Source: Martelella sp. NC20 (lineage in GTDB: Bacteria > Pseudomonadota > Alphaproteobacteria > Rhizobiales > Rhizobiaceae). Taken from it: a stretch of 64,000 nucleotides of DNA. A program made the translations under genes and the position numbers. Below the pieces are notes generated by a model that was not told the DNA's origin, made no database searches, and worked only from the letters and a program-made list of their open reading frames with translations. Below are positions 43,559 to 52,935 of the stretch, piece by piece (the first letter of the stretch is position 1; each line of letters opens with the position of its first letter). The stretch covers positions 186,001-250,000 of the forward strand of contig NZ_CP054861.1 in the NCBI RefSeq assembly GCF_013459645.1, written 5' to 3'.

Positions 43559-44307
43559 GTGAGCCCGCCATCGACCACCAAAACGGATCCAGTTATCAGA
43601 CTGGCGGCATCGCTCGCCAGAAAATGCACGGCAGATGCGACTTCATCCACCTGGCCGAAACGCCCCATTGGCGTGTCACGCATCCAGATGGCGGCCATTC
43701 CGTTCTCATGGGCAACAGCCGTCAGGGGCGTCTCGATATAGGTCGGCGCCACCGCATTCACCCGCAGACCGCGATCAGCCCATTCGGCGGCCAACGACTT
43801 CGTTAGGTGATGGACGGCGGCCTTGGAACTGTTGTAATGCGCTTGCCCCTGTGGACGGTTGACGATGATACCAGACATCGAGCCAACGTTGACGATGCTG
43901 CCGCGCCTACGATCCAGCATCTTCCGACCAAACGCCCGGTTGCAGTAGAAGACGCCGTCGAGATTGACGCGATGCACTTCGAGCCAATCTTCGTTGGCAA
44001 TGTCTTCGGCTGGCATGGGCAAGCGTCCGATACCGGCATTGGCAACCAGAATATCCAGATCGCCGATAGTGGCGGCGACATCATCGACGGCGGCACTGTC
44101 CTTGACATCGAGGCTCATTGCCTCGGTGCTGCGTCCGTTTTCAGCCAGTCTCGTAGCCGCAGCCGCGGCAGCCGCGCCATCGAGATCGGCCAGGACCACA
44201 TGGGCTCCGGCCTCGCTCAGCGCATCGGCACAGGCATAGCCAATGCCCCGGGCAGCCCCCGTGACGAGCGCGCGGCGCCCGAAAAGAGATAATTTTTCCA
44301 TATACAT
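43549..44307 (-). CDS. Short-chain dehydrogenase (polyol/sugar alcohol type)
   Basis: A 252-residue classical SDR: TGAARGIG cofactor loop (16-23), Ser143, Tyr158 and Lys162 (YNSSK). An Asp at 41 (LADLDG) after the second beta strand favours NAD over NADP. It resembles arabinitol/sorbitol-type SDRs. In the operon it lies between the ATPase gene and the kinase gene. Oxidation of a polyol to a ketose is the likely role, inferred from context. Confidence 0.87.
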   Translation of the reverse strand: MYMEKLSLFGRRALVTGAARGIGYACADALSEAGAHVVLADLDGAAAAAAATRLAENGRSTEAMSLDVKDSAAVDDVAATIGDLDILVANAGIGRLPMPAEDIANEDWLEVHRVNLDGVFYCNRAFGRKMLDRRRGSIVNVGSMSGIIVNRPQGQAHYNSSKAAVHHLTKSLAAEWADRGLRVNAVAPTYIETPLTAVAHENGMAAIWMRDTPMGRFGQVDEVASAVHFLASDAASLITGSVLVVDGGLTCW

Positions 44308-44337
44308 CTTCGAACCCTCGCGAATCCGACGCGCCGG

Positions 44338-45429
44338 TCAGGCTGCGCCGGGCAGTTGAACGTTTCGGATCGTGGCACCCTGGGCATCAAACAGGTGACA
44401 ATTCCCGGCTTGCGGCGTCAGGGAAATCACGTCGCCTCTGCCAAAGGCGCGTTCGCCGACGCCGCGCACAACCAGTTGTTTGTCGAGGCCGGCAACCGCC
44501 ACATGAAGATAGGCGTCGCTGCCGAGTTGCTCCGCCACCGTGACCTTGCCATCCCACAGCCCGCCCGAGCCCTGATGCAGGAAATGCTCTGGCCGGATGC
44601 CCAGTATTTTCGTCCGGGCGCACTCAGCCGGACTGCGGTCAGGAAGCGTGACCTGGAGCCCCCCTTCAAGGTGAAGCCGGTTGTCCTCAGCCTGCGTGAC
44701 GTCGAGGAAATTCATCTTCGGACTACCGATAAAGCCCGCAACAAACAGGTTGGCCGGATGATCATAAAGTTCGACCGGCGTATCGAATTGCTCCACCCTT
44801 CCGCCATTCAGCACGACAATACGATCGGCCATGGTCATCGCTTCAACCTGATCATGGGTTACATAAATCATCGTTCGCTTCAGGTCGGTGTGCAGATTGA
44901 TGATCTCCATGCGCATTTGCACGCGCAGCGCCGCGTCAAGGTTCGACAGCGGCTCATCGAAAAGAAAGGCCGATGGCGAGCGCACGATCGCCCGTCCGAT
45001 GGCCACGCGCTGCCGTTGACCGCCAGACAGGTCGCGCGGACGGCGCTCCAGCAGCGGCGTCAGCTCAAGAAGGCGTGCGGCCTCCTCGATCTTGGCGTTG
45101 ATCTCAGCCTTGGGGAACCCGGCGATCCTGAGGCCAAAGCCAATATTCTTGCGAACACTCATATGCGGATAGAGCGCATAGCTCTGGAACACCATGGCGA
45201 TGTGACGGTCGGCGGGCTCCTTCATGTCGACCTGTTCGCCGTCGATGCTGATTCTACCATCGTCGATCTCCTCGAGGCCGGCGATCAGACGCAGTAGCGT
45301 AGACTTGCCACACCCTGATGGACCGACGAAGACCACGAACTCGCCGTCTGCAATCTCAAGTTCTATGCCCTCAATGACGGTGACATTACCGAAACTTTTA
45401 CGCACATTATCGAGGTGTATGGCTCCCAT
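44338..45429 (-). CDS. ABC sugar transporter ATPase (MalK/UgpC type)
   Basis: A 363-residue ATPase with Walker [10 protein letters not shown] (36-44), a signature LSGGQRQR, Walker [12 protein letters not shown], and a C-terminal regulatory domain of two OB-like folds (about 240-363) as in MalK. It energises the sugar importer encoded by the SBP and two permease genes upstream. The order SBP-permease-permease-SDR-epimerase-ATPase-SDR-kinase is typical of rhizobial polyol operons. Its start is one base from the epimerase stop. Confidence 0.92.
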   Translation of the reverse strand: MGAIHLDNVRKSFGNVTVIEGIELEIADGEFVVFVGPSGCGKSTLLRLIAGLEEIDDGRISIDGEQVDMKEPADRHIAMVFQSYALYPHMSVRKNIGFGLRIAGFPKAEINAKIEEAARLLELTPLLERRPRDLSGGQRQRVAIGRAIVRSPSAFLFDEPLSNLDAALRVQMRMEIINLHTDLKRTMIYVTHDQVEAMTMADRIVVLNGGRVEQFDTPVELYDHPANLFVAGFIGSPKMNFLDVTQAEDNRLHLEGGLQVTLPDRSPAECARTKILGIRPEHFLHQGSGGLWDGKVTVAEQLGSDAYLHVAVAGLDKQLVVRGVGERAFGRGDVISLTPQAGNCHLFDAQGATIRNVQLPGAA

Positions 45430-45430
45430 T

Positions 45431-46330
45431 TCAGGCCTCCATTTCGGTAAACCCGGAAGCCCTCAGCACCGTTTCGCGCGCGGCTTTCAACTGGGCATGC
45501 GTAAATGTGTATGCGTGGCGCGCCAGATCCTCGCCATCCGTCCAGGTGTTGCGCCAGATGCCGAGAATGCCGGTGAGCGGCTGCCCGACGACCTCGGACG
45601 AGAAGGACTCGTAGGTGATCGGCCCGTCATAACCTGAAGCGACCAGCGCCCGGAACAGGCTTGGGTGGTCGATGGAGCCGGAGCCGATGTAGCCCCGATG
45701 CGATTCTCCGGTATGGAAATAGCCGAGCTGCTTGCCGGTCGCCATAATAGCGTCCGGCGGGCTCTGTTCTTCGATGTGCATGTGATAGGCGTCGAGATGC
45801 ACTTTCACATTGGGGGCGTCGACCATCTTGCAATAGGCCACAGCCTGCGCGGCGGTGTTCAACACATTGCTCTCGTAGCGGTTCACAACCTCCATGCCCA
45901 GCGTAATGTCGTTTTCCACCGCATAGTCCGCCACCCGCCGCATGACCTCGGCAGAGGCTTCGATGCCCCTCCGGGTGGGCGGTTCGAAATATTTCTGAAA
46001 TGCGCTGTAGAGGATACCGCAGACGTGGGTTGCACCAAGGTCCCGGCCCACGGACAGCGCGGTGCGCAGCTTTTCCTCGCCGGCCTTCATCATCTGCGGG
46101 TCACCCGACGAAATATCGCTCCTATCGTCCAAGCCGAGCGACAGCGTGCAGCCAATGCCGGCTGCATCGAGCCGCCTGCGCGTCTCGTCCGGACGTAGGC
46201 TCGATGGCTCCAGCGCAGGGATTTCGATGAGATCAAAGCCTGTCGCGGCGGTCTTTTCGATAGCCATTGCCGCTTCGTTTTCGCTCCAGCCGGCGACCCA
46301 GACATTTGCGTGCAAACCAAGTTTATTCAT
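45431..46330 (-). CDS. Sugar isomerase/epimerase, D-tagatose 3-epimerase type
   Basis: A 299-residue TIM-barrel protein of the AP-endonuclease-2-like sugar isomerase family. The metal ligands expected for ketose 3-epimerases are visible: Glu147 (GMEVVNRYE), Asp180 (HLDAYHMH), His206 ([10 protein letters not shown]) and Glu241 (YESF). The [11 protein letters not shown] segment is characteristic of D-tagatose/D-psicose 3-epimerases. It would convert one ketose to its C3 epimer between the dehydrogenase and the kinase steps. GGAG lies about 11 bases before ATG 46330. Confidence 0.9.
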   Translation of the reverse strand: MNKLGLHANVWVAGWSENEAAMAIEKTAATGFDLIEIPALEPSSLRPDETRRRLDAAGIGCTLSLGLDDRSDISSGDPQMMKAGEEKLRTALSVGRDLGATHVCGILYSAFQKYFEPPTRRGIEASAEVMRRVADYAVENDITLGMEVVNRYESNVLNTAAQAVAYCKMVDAPNVKVHLDAYHMHIEEQSPPDAIMATGKQLGYFHTGESHRGYIGSGSIDHPSLFRALVASGYDGPITYESFSSEVVGQPLTGILGIWRNTWTDGEDLARHAYTFTHAQLKAARETVLRASGFTEMEA

Positions 46331-46353
46331 AGGGTTTCGGTCTCCGTGAGAAC

Positions 46354-47118
46354 TTAGTGAAAAAGGATGCCGCCGCAGACGTTGATCGCCTGGCCGGTGA
46401 TGAAGGCCGCATCGTCGGAGGCTAGAAAGGCCACCGGGCCGGAAACGTCCTCGGGATAGCCGAGGCGTTTCAGCGCGGTCTTGGCGTGGACAGCCGCCAG
46501 CGCATCTGGCGTGCGATAATTGTTGCGGCCCATATCGGTATCGATAATGCCCGGGCAGATCGCATTGACGTTGATGCCGTCCTGAGCCACTTCCTCGGCG
46601 AGGATCTGGGTGAAACTGATGACCGCGGCCTTTGAGGAACAATAGTGGATCTGCCCCGGCGCACCGCGTTTGCCACCAATGGAAGCGATATTGATGATGC
46701 GTGCACGGTCTTGCTTGCGAAGGTGCGGCAACATCGCCTGCGTGACGAGAAAGGTGCCCCGCGTATTGATCTGATACATCCGATCCCATTCCTCGGGCGA
46801 AAGGTCATCGACGGATGATACCGAAAGCACTCCGGCGTTGTTGATCAGGACCCGGATGCCTCTCGAAAGCGCAACGGTATCGTTAACCAGCGTCTCGATG
46901 GACTTTGGGTCGCCGACGTCGCAGGGCAGAAAATCCGCCTTACCGCCGACGTTGCGGATGGATTCGACCACCGTCTCAGCCTCGCCACGCTGGCGTTCAA
47001 GGTCGCTGACGAGGACATGGTAGCCGTCTGCGCCGAACCGCTCGGCGATGGCGCGACCGATGCCGCGCGATGCACCGGTGATCAGCGCCGCTCCGGGGTT
47101 TTCACGGGCTAAGGTCAT
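46354..47118 (-). CDS. Short-chain dehydrogenase (3-ketoacyl-reductase-like SDR, polyol operon)
   Basis: A 254-residue classical SDR from ATG 47118: TGASRGIG loop (14-21), Ser146, Tyr159 and Lys163 (YCSSK), ending in VCGGILFH. It sits between the MalG-type permease and the epimerase in the polyol operon. A second SDR (43549-44307) occurs in the same operon, so two different oxidations, or one oxidation and one reduction, are expected. The substrate is unknown. Confidence 0.88.
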   Translation of the reverse strand: MTLARENPGAALITGASRGIGRAIAERFGADGYHVLVSDLERQRGEAETVVESIRNVGGKADFLPCDVGDPKSIETLVNDTVALSRGIRVLINNAGVLSVSSVDDLSPEEWDRMYQINTRGTFLVTQAMLPHLRKQDRARIINIASIGGKRGAPGQIHYCSSKAAVISFTQILAEEVAQDGINVNAICPGIIDTDMGRNNYRTPDALAAVHAKTALKRLGYPEDVSGPVAFLASDDAAFITGQAINVCGGILFH

Positions 47119-47123
47119 AGGTA

Positions 47124-47945
47124 TCAATCCTTTATGGCGCCCATCGTCATGCCGGACACGATGTGTCGCTGCATGGCGAAGGCGAAGACGATGGGGGGAA
47201 CGCACTGCACGACCGTAGCGGCAGCGATATATTCCCAATAAATCCGACCCGTACCGATGAAAGACGAGATGGTAACCGGGAAGGTTCGGGATGAGCCGCC
47301 GCTGAGGAAGAGCGCCAGAAGGAACTCATTCCAGGCAAAAATGAAGACGAAGGTGGCTACTACGGCAATGCCGGACAGGCTGAGCGGTATGGCGATCAGC
47401 ATCAGTATCTGGAACCAGGAACAGCCTTCCAAGCGAGCAGCCTCGATCAACTCTTTCGGCACCTGCTTCAGGAAGGACATCGATACCCAGATGGCAAATG
47501 GCATGTTGAAGCCCGCATAGGCAATGATCAGCGCCGGGACGCTGTCGAGAATGCCGAGACCGTTGAATATGATGAACAGCGGAACGGCTGCGGCAATGGG
47601 CGGCATCATGCGGGTCGACAGAATCCAGTCGGCCAGGAAATTGCGTCGCTTCAGCTTGAAATTCACCAGTGCGAAAGCCACCGGAAGCGCAAGAACCAGC
47701 GCAAGGATCGTGGTCCCCACCGTGACGACCAGCGAGTTGCGCATATTCGGCCAGTAATCAGCAAACAGGTCGGTGAAGTTCTTCAAGTAGGTAAAATCAA
47801 CAGCCCAGACCGGCGGAACGGCAATCATCTGCGCAGTCGTCTTGAAGGCGCCGAGAAACATCCAGAGCAGCGGGGCGAGGGAAAAAAACGTCACGCCGAG
47901 TGCGACGATGACGAGGGTGGCGTCTTTCCAAAAGGCGCGTCTCAT
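47124..47945 (-). CDS. Sugar ABC permease (MalG type)
   Basis: A 273-residue permease with six helices and the EAA loop EAARLEGCSWFQILMLIAIPLS. The N-terminal TLVIVALGVTFFSLAPLLWMFLGAFK is typical of MalG/UgpE proteins. It forms the channel with the MalF-type partner, whose stop it overlaps by four bases. Confidence 0.92.
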   Translation of the reverse strand: MRRAFWKDATLVIVALGVTFFSLAPLLWMFLGAFKTTAQMIAVPPVWAVDFTYLKNFTDLFADYWPNMRNSLVVTVGTTILALVLALPVAFALVNFKLKRRNFLADWILSTRMMPPIAAAVPLFIIFNGLGILDSVPALIIAYAGFNMPFAIWVSMSFLKQVPKELIEAARLEGCSWFQILMLIAIPLSLSGIAVVATFVFIFAWNEFLLALFLSGGSSRTFPVTISSFIGTGRIYWEYIAAATVVQCVPPIVFAFAMQRHIVSGMTMGAIKD

Positions 47946-48913
47946 TGCTCGATCCTCCGCAGAAGCGCCACGGCGAATGTTGTGATGACGATCGACATGG
48001 CAAGGATGATGACTGCTGACGCAGATCCGAGCCCGACCTGGAAGTACTGAAATTCCTGCTGGTACGTGAATAGGGTCATCACCATGGTCGCGTCGCTGGG
48101 GCCGCCGCGGGTGGTGATGTAGACGATATCGAAAAAGCGCAATATCTCGATCAACCGCAAGATGACGGCCAGCAGGGCTATCGGCAGGATCGAGGGAATC
48201 TCGATGAACGCCGTGATATGATACCAGCGGGCCCCGTCGACGCGGGCGGCTTCAAGCACATCGTGGCGTACGGACATCAGGCCGGCCAGAAGCAGCACCG
48301 CCACGAAGGGCGTCCATTGCCAGACGTTGATCAGCAGGATTGAAAGCTTTGCCATCATGGGATCGCCGAACCAACTGACCGGATCGATCCCGAGGCTGGC
48401 AAGCAGTTGGTTGATGATGCCCAGTTGCGGGTTCATGACATAATTGGCAATAACCCCGATGGTGATCGGCGTAACCATCATTGGCACGAGATACGCGGAG
48501 CGCAGCGAATTCACCCAGGGTCGATGTGCCAGCTCGTAGAACACTTTGGCGATGGCGAAACCGAGGATCAGCTCGATGGTCAGGGTAGCGCCGGCAAGCA
48601 GCAGGGTGTTGCGAATTGCGCTGATAAAAATCTCGTCCTGGAACAGGTCAATATAATTCTGAAACCCCGCGAATACCTTGTTGTCAAGGCGCGTGAGGCG
48701 CACATAGTGAAGACTGAGCCACACCGAGTAGACGAATGGGAACAGCGTCAGAAGCAGCAAGAACAGCAGCGGCGGCCACAGAAATGCCGGTTGCTGGACG
48801 CGATCGCGCGACCACCAACGCTTGCGGCTGTGGCGCATCACAGCAGAGGCACGCTCCCCGGACAGGACGGAGGATTGTCCATCTAACGGAGGGGTTGCGG
48901 TTCCGCGAGACAT
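47942..48913 (-). CDS. Sugar ABC permease (MalF type)
   Basis: A 323-residue permease from ATG 48913 with AAGGAG seven bases upstream. After a ~40-residue hydrophilic N terminus come six helices and the EAA loop EAARVDGARWYHITAFIEIPSI. The first periplasmic region (VWLSLHYVRLTRLDNKVFAG) is typical of MalF/UgpA members. The frame extends upstream into sequence antisense-like to nothing recognisable, so the shorter start is preferred. Confidence 0.92.
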   Translation of the reverse strand: MSRGTATPPLDGQSSVLSGERASAVMRHSRKRWWSRDRVQQPAFLWPPLLFLLLLTLFPFVYSVWLSLHYVRLTRLDNKVFAGFQNYIDLFQDEIFISAIRNTLLLAGATLTIELILGFAIAKVFYELAHRPWVNSLRSAYLVPMMVTPITIGVIANYVMNPQLGIINQLLASLGIDPVSWFGDPMMAKLSILLINVWQWTPFVAVLLLAGLMSVRHDVLEAARVDGARWYHITAFIEIPSILPIALLAVILRLIEILRFFDIVYITTRGGPSDATMVMTLFTYQQEFQYFQVGLGSASAVIILAMSIVITTFAVALLRRIEQ

Positions 48914-48990
48914 GCGGTTCTCCTTGGCAGGCCAGGCATGAGAGGAACAGAGGGCGCATAAGGCGCCGCTCTGTCTGGTTTTGATGATGC

Positions 48991-50325
48991 TTAGAGCAGA
49001 CCAGCCCGCTGCAACATCTTTTCCGCCTGCGCATTGGCATCGTCCATCGCCTGCTGCGGGGTCTTTTCGCCGATAATGGCGCGGTTGACCTCGACGCCGG
49101 TCTCGTCGATGAGCTGGAAAGTCAGCGGGTGACGCGGCCGACCTTCGGCCCATGCGGTCTGGCGGGCTTCATTGAGCTGTACGGTCCACGGCCATTTCGC
49201 CTGAATGTCGGCATCTTCCATGGCAGACACGCGACTCGGCGGGCCGCCGGCCAGAACGAACTCCTTGTGAACGTCCGGGCTCGAGAACCAGCGGATCAGG
49301 TCCCAGGCGGCGCCTTTCTGTTCGCTGTGGGCATTCATGCACATTACCCAGCCACCGACCGGAGATATCGTCTTCTCGCCTTCGGCGTGTGGCATCAGCG
49401 CGGCAGCGAACTTACCGGAAATCTGACTGGTTGCCGGATCTTCGGCGATCTGCGCGCGAACCGACCAGTCGTTGATCATTGCCAGCGAGCCATTGGCAAA
49501 GCCCGTTGCGCGCTCGTCCCATGCGTAGCTCTCAACGCCAGGCGGACCATAAGCCGTCATGTCCTTGAAGAACTGTACAAGCTCAACTGAGCGCTCTCCG
49601 TTCATGGTGGGCGTCAGATCGGCATAGGGATTTTCCGCGCCAATCGTGTTGGATTTCCATGGCGACACACCGGCAGAGAAAGCCCACTCAAAGTATTGCT
49701 GCCCGGCTGCCGCGCCGCGCTGATTGTTCATCGCATAGCCATAAACGCCTGGAAAGTCGGGATTGTCGGTGAAGAAGGCAGCAGCTTCCTTCAACTCGTC
49801 AAAAGTCTCCGGCACATCAAGCCCGGCTGCTTCGAAGAGATCGGTCCGGTAGAACATAAGACCATAGTAGATACCGATCGGGGCGCAGTAGCGCGTGCCG
49901 TCCCAACTGGCCTGCGTCGCGCCATCGGCAACGAAGTCATCCCAGGCGAAACTATCTTCGTCCGCAGCGATGCGATCGTCGAGCGGCTCAAGGCATCCGG
50001 CTTCAACGAACTCACCCATCCAGATGCCGTCGATCACCAGTACGTCGGTACTGCCGTCGTTTTGCGAGCACCCCAGAAGCTGACGGTCGTGAAGCGCATC
50101 GTAGCCAAAGCCGTCGATTGTCACATCGGCGCCGGTCAGGGCAGTAAACTCAGGTATCGTCTCTTCCATCGAGTCGATGAACGGGTCGGTAATGGTCGAA
50201 ATCACCAGACTGGTTCCATCGAGACTGCCCAGATCGGACGACCAATCAATGTCCTGTGCGTGCAGCGCCTGCGCGGAAAACACCGTCAGCGTTGCAAAGA
50301 TTGCCTTTTGCGTAAATCGTTTCAT
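48991..50325 (-). CDS. Sugar ABC solute-binding protein (family 1, MalE type)
   Basis: A 444-residue receptor with signal peptide MKRFTQKAIFATLTVFSAQALHAQ (cleavage after LHA). The mature protein shows the family pattern: LVISTITDPFIDSMEETIPEF, GIYYGLMFYRTDLFEAAGL, and a CMNAHSEQKGAAWDLIRWFSSP segment near the C terminus. It lies 51 bases downstream of the lacI gene. The first codons resemble the operator upstream of lacI, so repression may act directly at this gene's start. Confidence 0.92.
   Translation of the reverse strand: MKRFTQKAIFATLTVFSAQALHAQDIDWSSDLGSLDGTSLVISTITDPFIDSMEETIPEFTALTGADVTIDGFGYDALHDRQLLGCSQNDGSTDVLVIDGIWMGEFVEAGCLEPLDDRIAADEDSFAWDDFVADGATQASWDGTRYCAPIGIYYGLMFYRTDLFEAAGLDVPETFDELKEAAAFFTDNPDFPGVYGYAMNNQRGAAAGQQYFEWAFSAGVSPWKSNTIGAENPYADLTPTMNGERSVELVQFFKDMTAYGPPGVESYAWDERATGFANGSLAMINDWSVRAQIAEDPATSQISGKFAAALMPHAEGEKTISPVGGWVMCMNAHSEQKGAAWDLIRWFSSPDVHKEFVLAGGPPSRVSAMEDADIQAKWPWTVQLNEARQTAWAEGRPRHPLTFQLIDETGVEVNRAIIGEKTPQQAMDDANAQAEKMLQRAGLL
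50304..50325. promoter_or_regulatory. Operator-like sequence over the start of the SBP gene
   Basis: The first codons of the receptor read GAAACGATTTACGCAAAAGG on the reverse strand. The repeat upstream of lacI reads AAAACGATTTACGTAAAACG on the same strand; 17 of 20 positions agree. A binding site overlapping the initiation region would let the LacI regulator block expression of the transporter separately from its own gene. This is inferred from similarity alone. Confidence 0.45.
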
Positions 50326-50376
50326 ATTTTCCTCCCAAAATTTGAGGGGTGCCCCCCTCGTCGGCTATGCCCGGCC

Positions 50377-51363
50377 TCAGCGCGAGGCCGGCGCGGTAGA
50401 TTCTCTGATAATAAGTTCGGGTCGGTGCATGGTGTGGGTATTCAGGTTTTCTCCACCCTTGATCCGCATGCGTAGGCTATCCCAGGCAAACTGAGCCATT
50501 TCCCGGACCGGCTGCCGGATGGCCGTAATCGACGGACCGGCCACCGCCATCCAGTCGTAGTCGTCAAAGCCAACCAGCGAGACATCATCGGGCACCCTGC
50601 GCCCGAGATGGCGCAGGGCGGCCAGCGCCATCAGTGTGGCGGAATTGGTGAAGGCCACGACAGCCGTACAATCATCCCTCCAGCGGGCGGCCACGTTGTC
50701 TACACTAAGTCGGTTGACTGCGTGACCGATTTCAATCTGTACGGCCGGCTGCCCCAGCTCGTCGGTCATCGCAGCAAGACGCTCCTTGACGTTGTCCACC
50801 GTGAATGAAGGTGCGATCACGGCTATACGGGAATGACCAAGCTCCATCAGATGCTTAGCGACCATTCGCCCTGCAAGCCGGTTGTCAATTTCGACGAAGT
50901 CCGCATTTTGCCCGTTAACACACCGGTCCGCAAGAACGAGAGGAACATTGGCTATTGTTATCAGCTCCTGGCTGCGAAAATTCCGGCTACAAGGAATGGC
51001 GAACAGACCGGCAGGACGCCAGGTGAGCAACGACCGGACCCGCGCTATCTCCGTCGCTTCATCATCATTGGAAGAGGCGACGATCAGGTCATAGCCATAG
51101 CTGCCGCAATGGCGTTCGATTGCGGCAAGCATCGCTGAAAAAAACGGATTCTGTATGTTGGGCACGACTGCGCCGATCACGTTCGACTTTCCTGAACGCA
51201 ACAGCGACGCTGCCGGGTTCGCGCGATAGTTCAGCGCCTTTACGGCGGCAAACACCTTGCGACGCGACTCCTCACGCACCGGCTTAGATTCGCCAAGCAC
51301 ATTGGAAACAGTTGCCGCAGATACGCCAGCATATTCGGCGACCTGCTTGATCGTTACCGACAC
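50377..51363 (-). CDS. LacI-family transcriptional regulator
   Basis: A 328-residue LacI regulator: HTH and hinge at 1-60 (TIKQVAEYAGVSAATVSNVLG, then ALNYRANPAA) and a periplasmic-binding-like ligand domain (VIGAVVPNIQNPFFSAMLAAIE onward). It heads the polyol operon on the same strand. Tandem palindromic sites lie 35-61 bases before its start, indicating autoregulation. It probably responds to the imported polyol or the derived ketose. Confidence 0.92.
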   Translation of the reverse strand: MSVTIKQVAEYAGVSAATVSNVLGESKPVREESRRKVFAAVKALNYRANPAASLLRSGKSNVIGAVVPNIQNPFFSAMLAAIERHCGSYGYDLIVASSNDDEATEIARVRSLLTWRPAGLFAIPCSRNFRSQELITIANVPLVLADRCVNGQNADFVEIDNRLAGRMVAKHLMELGHSRIAVIAPSFTVDNVKERLAAMTDELGQPAVQIEIGHAVNRLSVDNVAARWRDDCTAVVAFTNSATLMALAALRHLGRRVPDDVSLVGFDDYDWMAVAGPSITAIRQPVREMAQFAWDSLRMRIKGGENLNTHTMHRPELIIRESTAPASR

Positions 51364-51387
51364 ATATTCCTCCCAGGAGTCCGTATA

Positions 51388-51424
51388 ACGTGAATCGTTT
51401 TACGTAAATCGTTTTTACGTAAAA
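51388..51424. promoter_or_regulatory. Tandem LacI-type operators (TTTACGTAAA)
   Basis: Two palindromic sites centred on ACGT, TTTTACGTAAAT (51398-51409) and TTTTTACGTAAAA (51412-51424), lie next to each other, with a degenerate CGTGAATCG half-site before them at 51389-51397. They sit upstream of the LacI regulator gene. A central CG flanked by symmetric half-sites is the usual LacI-family operator design. Confidence 0.65.
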
Positions 51425-51426
51425 CT

Positions 51427-51730
51427 TCATCCGGAGTCAAGCATTCTCAGGACTGTTTCTCGCCGATCACCCGCACTTGCCTGTCCGATAGCAGTTGCAT
51501 AAACTTCGAAGGGTTTGTAATCGCGAGCGTCCTTCTCGACCACTTGGAGTAACTCTGGTGTCACATCCTCCGCTTCATCCCAGTGTTCTTCGAACCATTC
51601 CTGAAGCACAGTGACTGGAGAGCCCGTCACCTGGACATCGAGCTCAATATTCAGGGTCAATCCTGGATGCGGGAAATTCGAAGCACCCACCAGAGCCGGG
51701 GCCGGCGCTCGGACGGTGCCTGCGTCACCT
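51427..51730 (-). pseudogene. C-terminal remnant of a PLD-domain helicase
   Basis: The reverse frame ends with VGASNFPHPGLTLNIELDVQV, then LQEWFEEHWDEAEDVTPELL and KPFEVYATAIGQ. This is the phospholipase-D-like active-site surround (GSSNFT-type) and C-terminal segment of large SNF2/DEAD helicases carrying a PLD domain, a type often found in phage-defence or restriction islands. The upstream part is missing or frameshifted and runs into IS remnants. Only about 100 residues are preserved. Confidence 0.6.
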
Positions 51731-51897
51731 GCTTCGCCTCGGCTTCGGCGACTGCCGCCTCGAGAACCCTCAAAGGCCAGTTGCCGGTCATCTTCGCTGA
51801 GCTTCTCGGACCGTTTGCCGTGAACCGCGTGGTTGAATTCGGCGATCGGTGATGTCAGGTTAAACTTCGGGTGAGGTTTTGCGGCTATCTCGCAGCC

Positions 51898-52115
51898 ATG
51901 AACCTGAACTCTGTGAGCTACAAGTGCCAACGCTTCCCGCCATATGTGATTGCCCATGCCGTCGGGCTCTATTTTCGGTTCCCGTTGAGCCTTCGCATGG
52001 TAGAGGAGATGCTGCTGGAGCGCGGTATTGTTGTCTCCTATGAAACAATCCGGTGCTGCGGAAAGAAAGTCGGCTCAGCCTACGTCGGTCGCCTGCGGCG
52101 CAAGGCACCGCACGA
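51898..52115 (+). pseudogene. IS6-family transposase N-terminal remnant
   Basis: From ATG 51898 the frame reads MNLNSVSYKCQRFPPYVIA, then VGLYFRFPLSLRMVEEMLLE and RGIVVSYETIRCCGKKVG. This is the start of an IS6 (IS26-like) transposase. Similarity ends at RLRRKAP, before the first catalytic Asp, and the sequence joins directly to an IS481-type C-terminal piece. The element is inactive. Confidence 0.8.
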
Positions 52116-52124
52116 CCAGGGCCA

Positions 52125-52370
52125 GGCATCCACGGCCAATGGACAGATCGAACGCAGGAACCGCACCATCAAAGATGCCACGGTCAAGCGCTTCTACTAA
52201 GAGAGCCACGAACAACTCCGACAACACTCGCCGACTTCGTCGCAGCTTACAACTTTGCTCGCAGGCTCAAGTCCCTCACACCTTACGAGTTCATCTGCAA
52301 GGCGTGGTCATCACAGCCCCAACGCTTCGACGTCAATCCGCTCCAGAAAATGCCGGGAGCAAACATATAG
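52125..52370 (+). pseudogene. IS481-family transposase C-terminal remnant
   Basis: The segment NGQIERRNRTIKDATVKRFY, then (after a stop and frameshift near 52200) LADFVAAYNFARRLKSLTPYEFICKAW through NPLQKMPGANI, is the C-terminal end of an IS481-type transposase including the last catalytic Glu region. The N-terminal part is absent here. A separate IS481 piece ending just at this point in the protein (TSGQVERMN) lies at 59187-59695 on the opposite strand. Confidence 0.75.
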
Positions 52371-52935
52371 AACTTCAACTTCTTGAAAACGTTCGATAAT
52401 TTCTTCCTATCGATTGTCCCGTCGACGGATCAGGAACATGACCTCGCCGCGATGGTGCGGACGTGTGCGCCTCATTCTCTGGTCCTCTCATGGGCCATGA
52501 GCTTACCTGAAGATGGATTACTTCACCGGGGCAAGGTCAGCGGCGATCTCGCTGGAAGCCTTACGCTTTCGGTACAAAGCAAGAACTCCGCTGGAGGGGT
52601 GGGGCCATCGCAATTATCATGGGTTGCGGGGGCAGGATTTGGAGACCCTTTTATCACTATACGACAAGAGGCCTGACAAGCACTTCGCTCCTGCAACGCG
52701 ACACCGGAATGGCTCCTGAAGTTCCTCGGGGAAGCTCAACGTCAAAAACGGAGCGGTGAAGGTTCATGGCATCCTTTCCGATGCGGGCAGATCTCTCCGA
52801 GCACACACTCATTGCCTGCCAAGTCAGCCGAATACAGTGCTTCACCTGTGAAGGACGCCGCATAACGGAGCTTTCGCTCTGCCTCAAGGAAGCTGAATTC
52901 AGTGATCCAGCTTTGCCTTGGGGCGAAGCCGCAAA
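52371..52935. other. Unassigned stretch next to IS remnants
   Basis: About 565 bases with short open frames on both strands but nothing I can recognise. Given the IS6, IS481 and helicase debris to the left, this is most likely decayed accessory DNA up to the 3' end of the DUF5996-GNAT gene. Confidence 0.4.
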
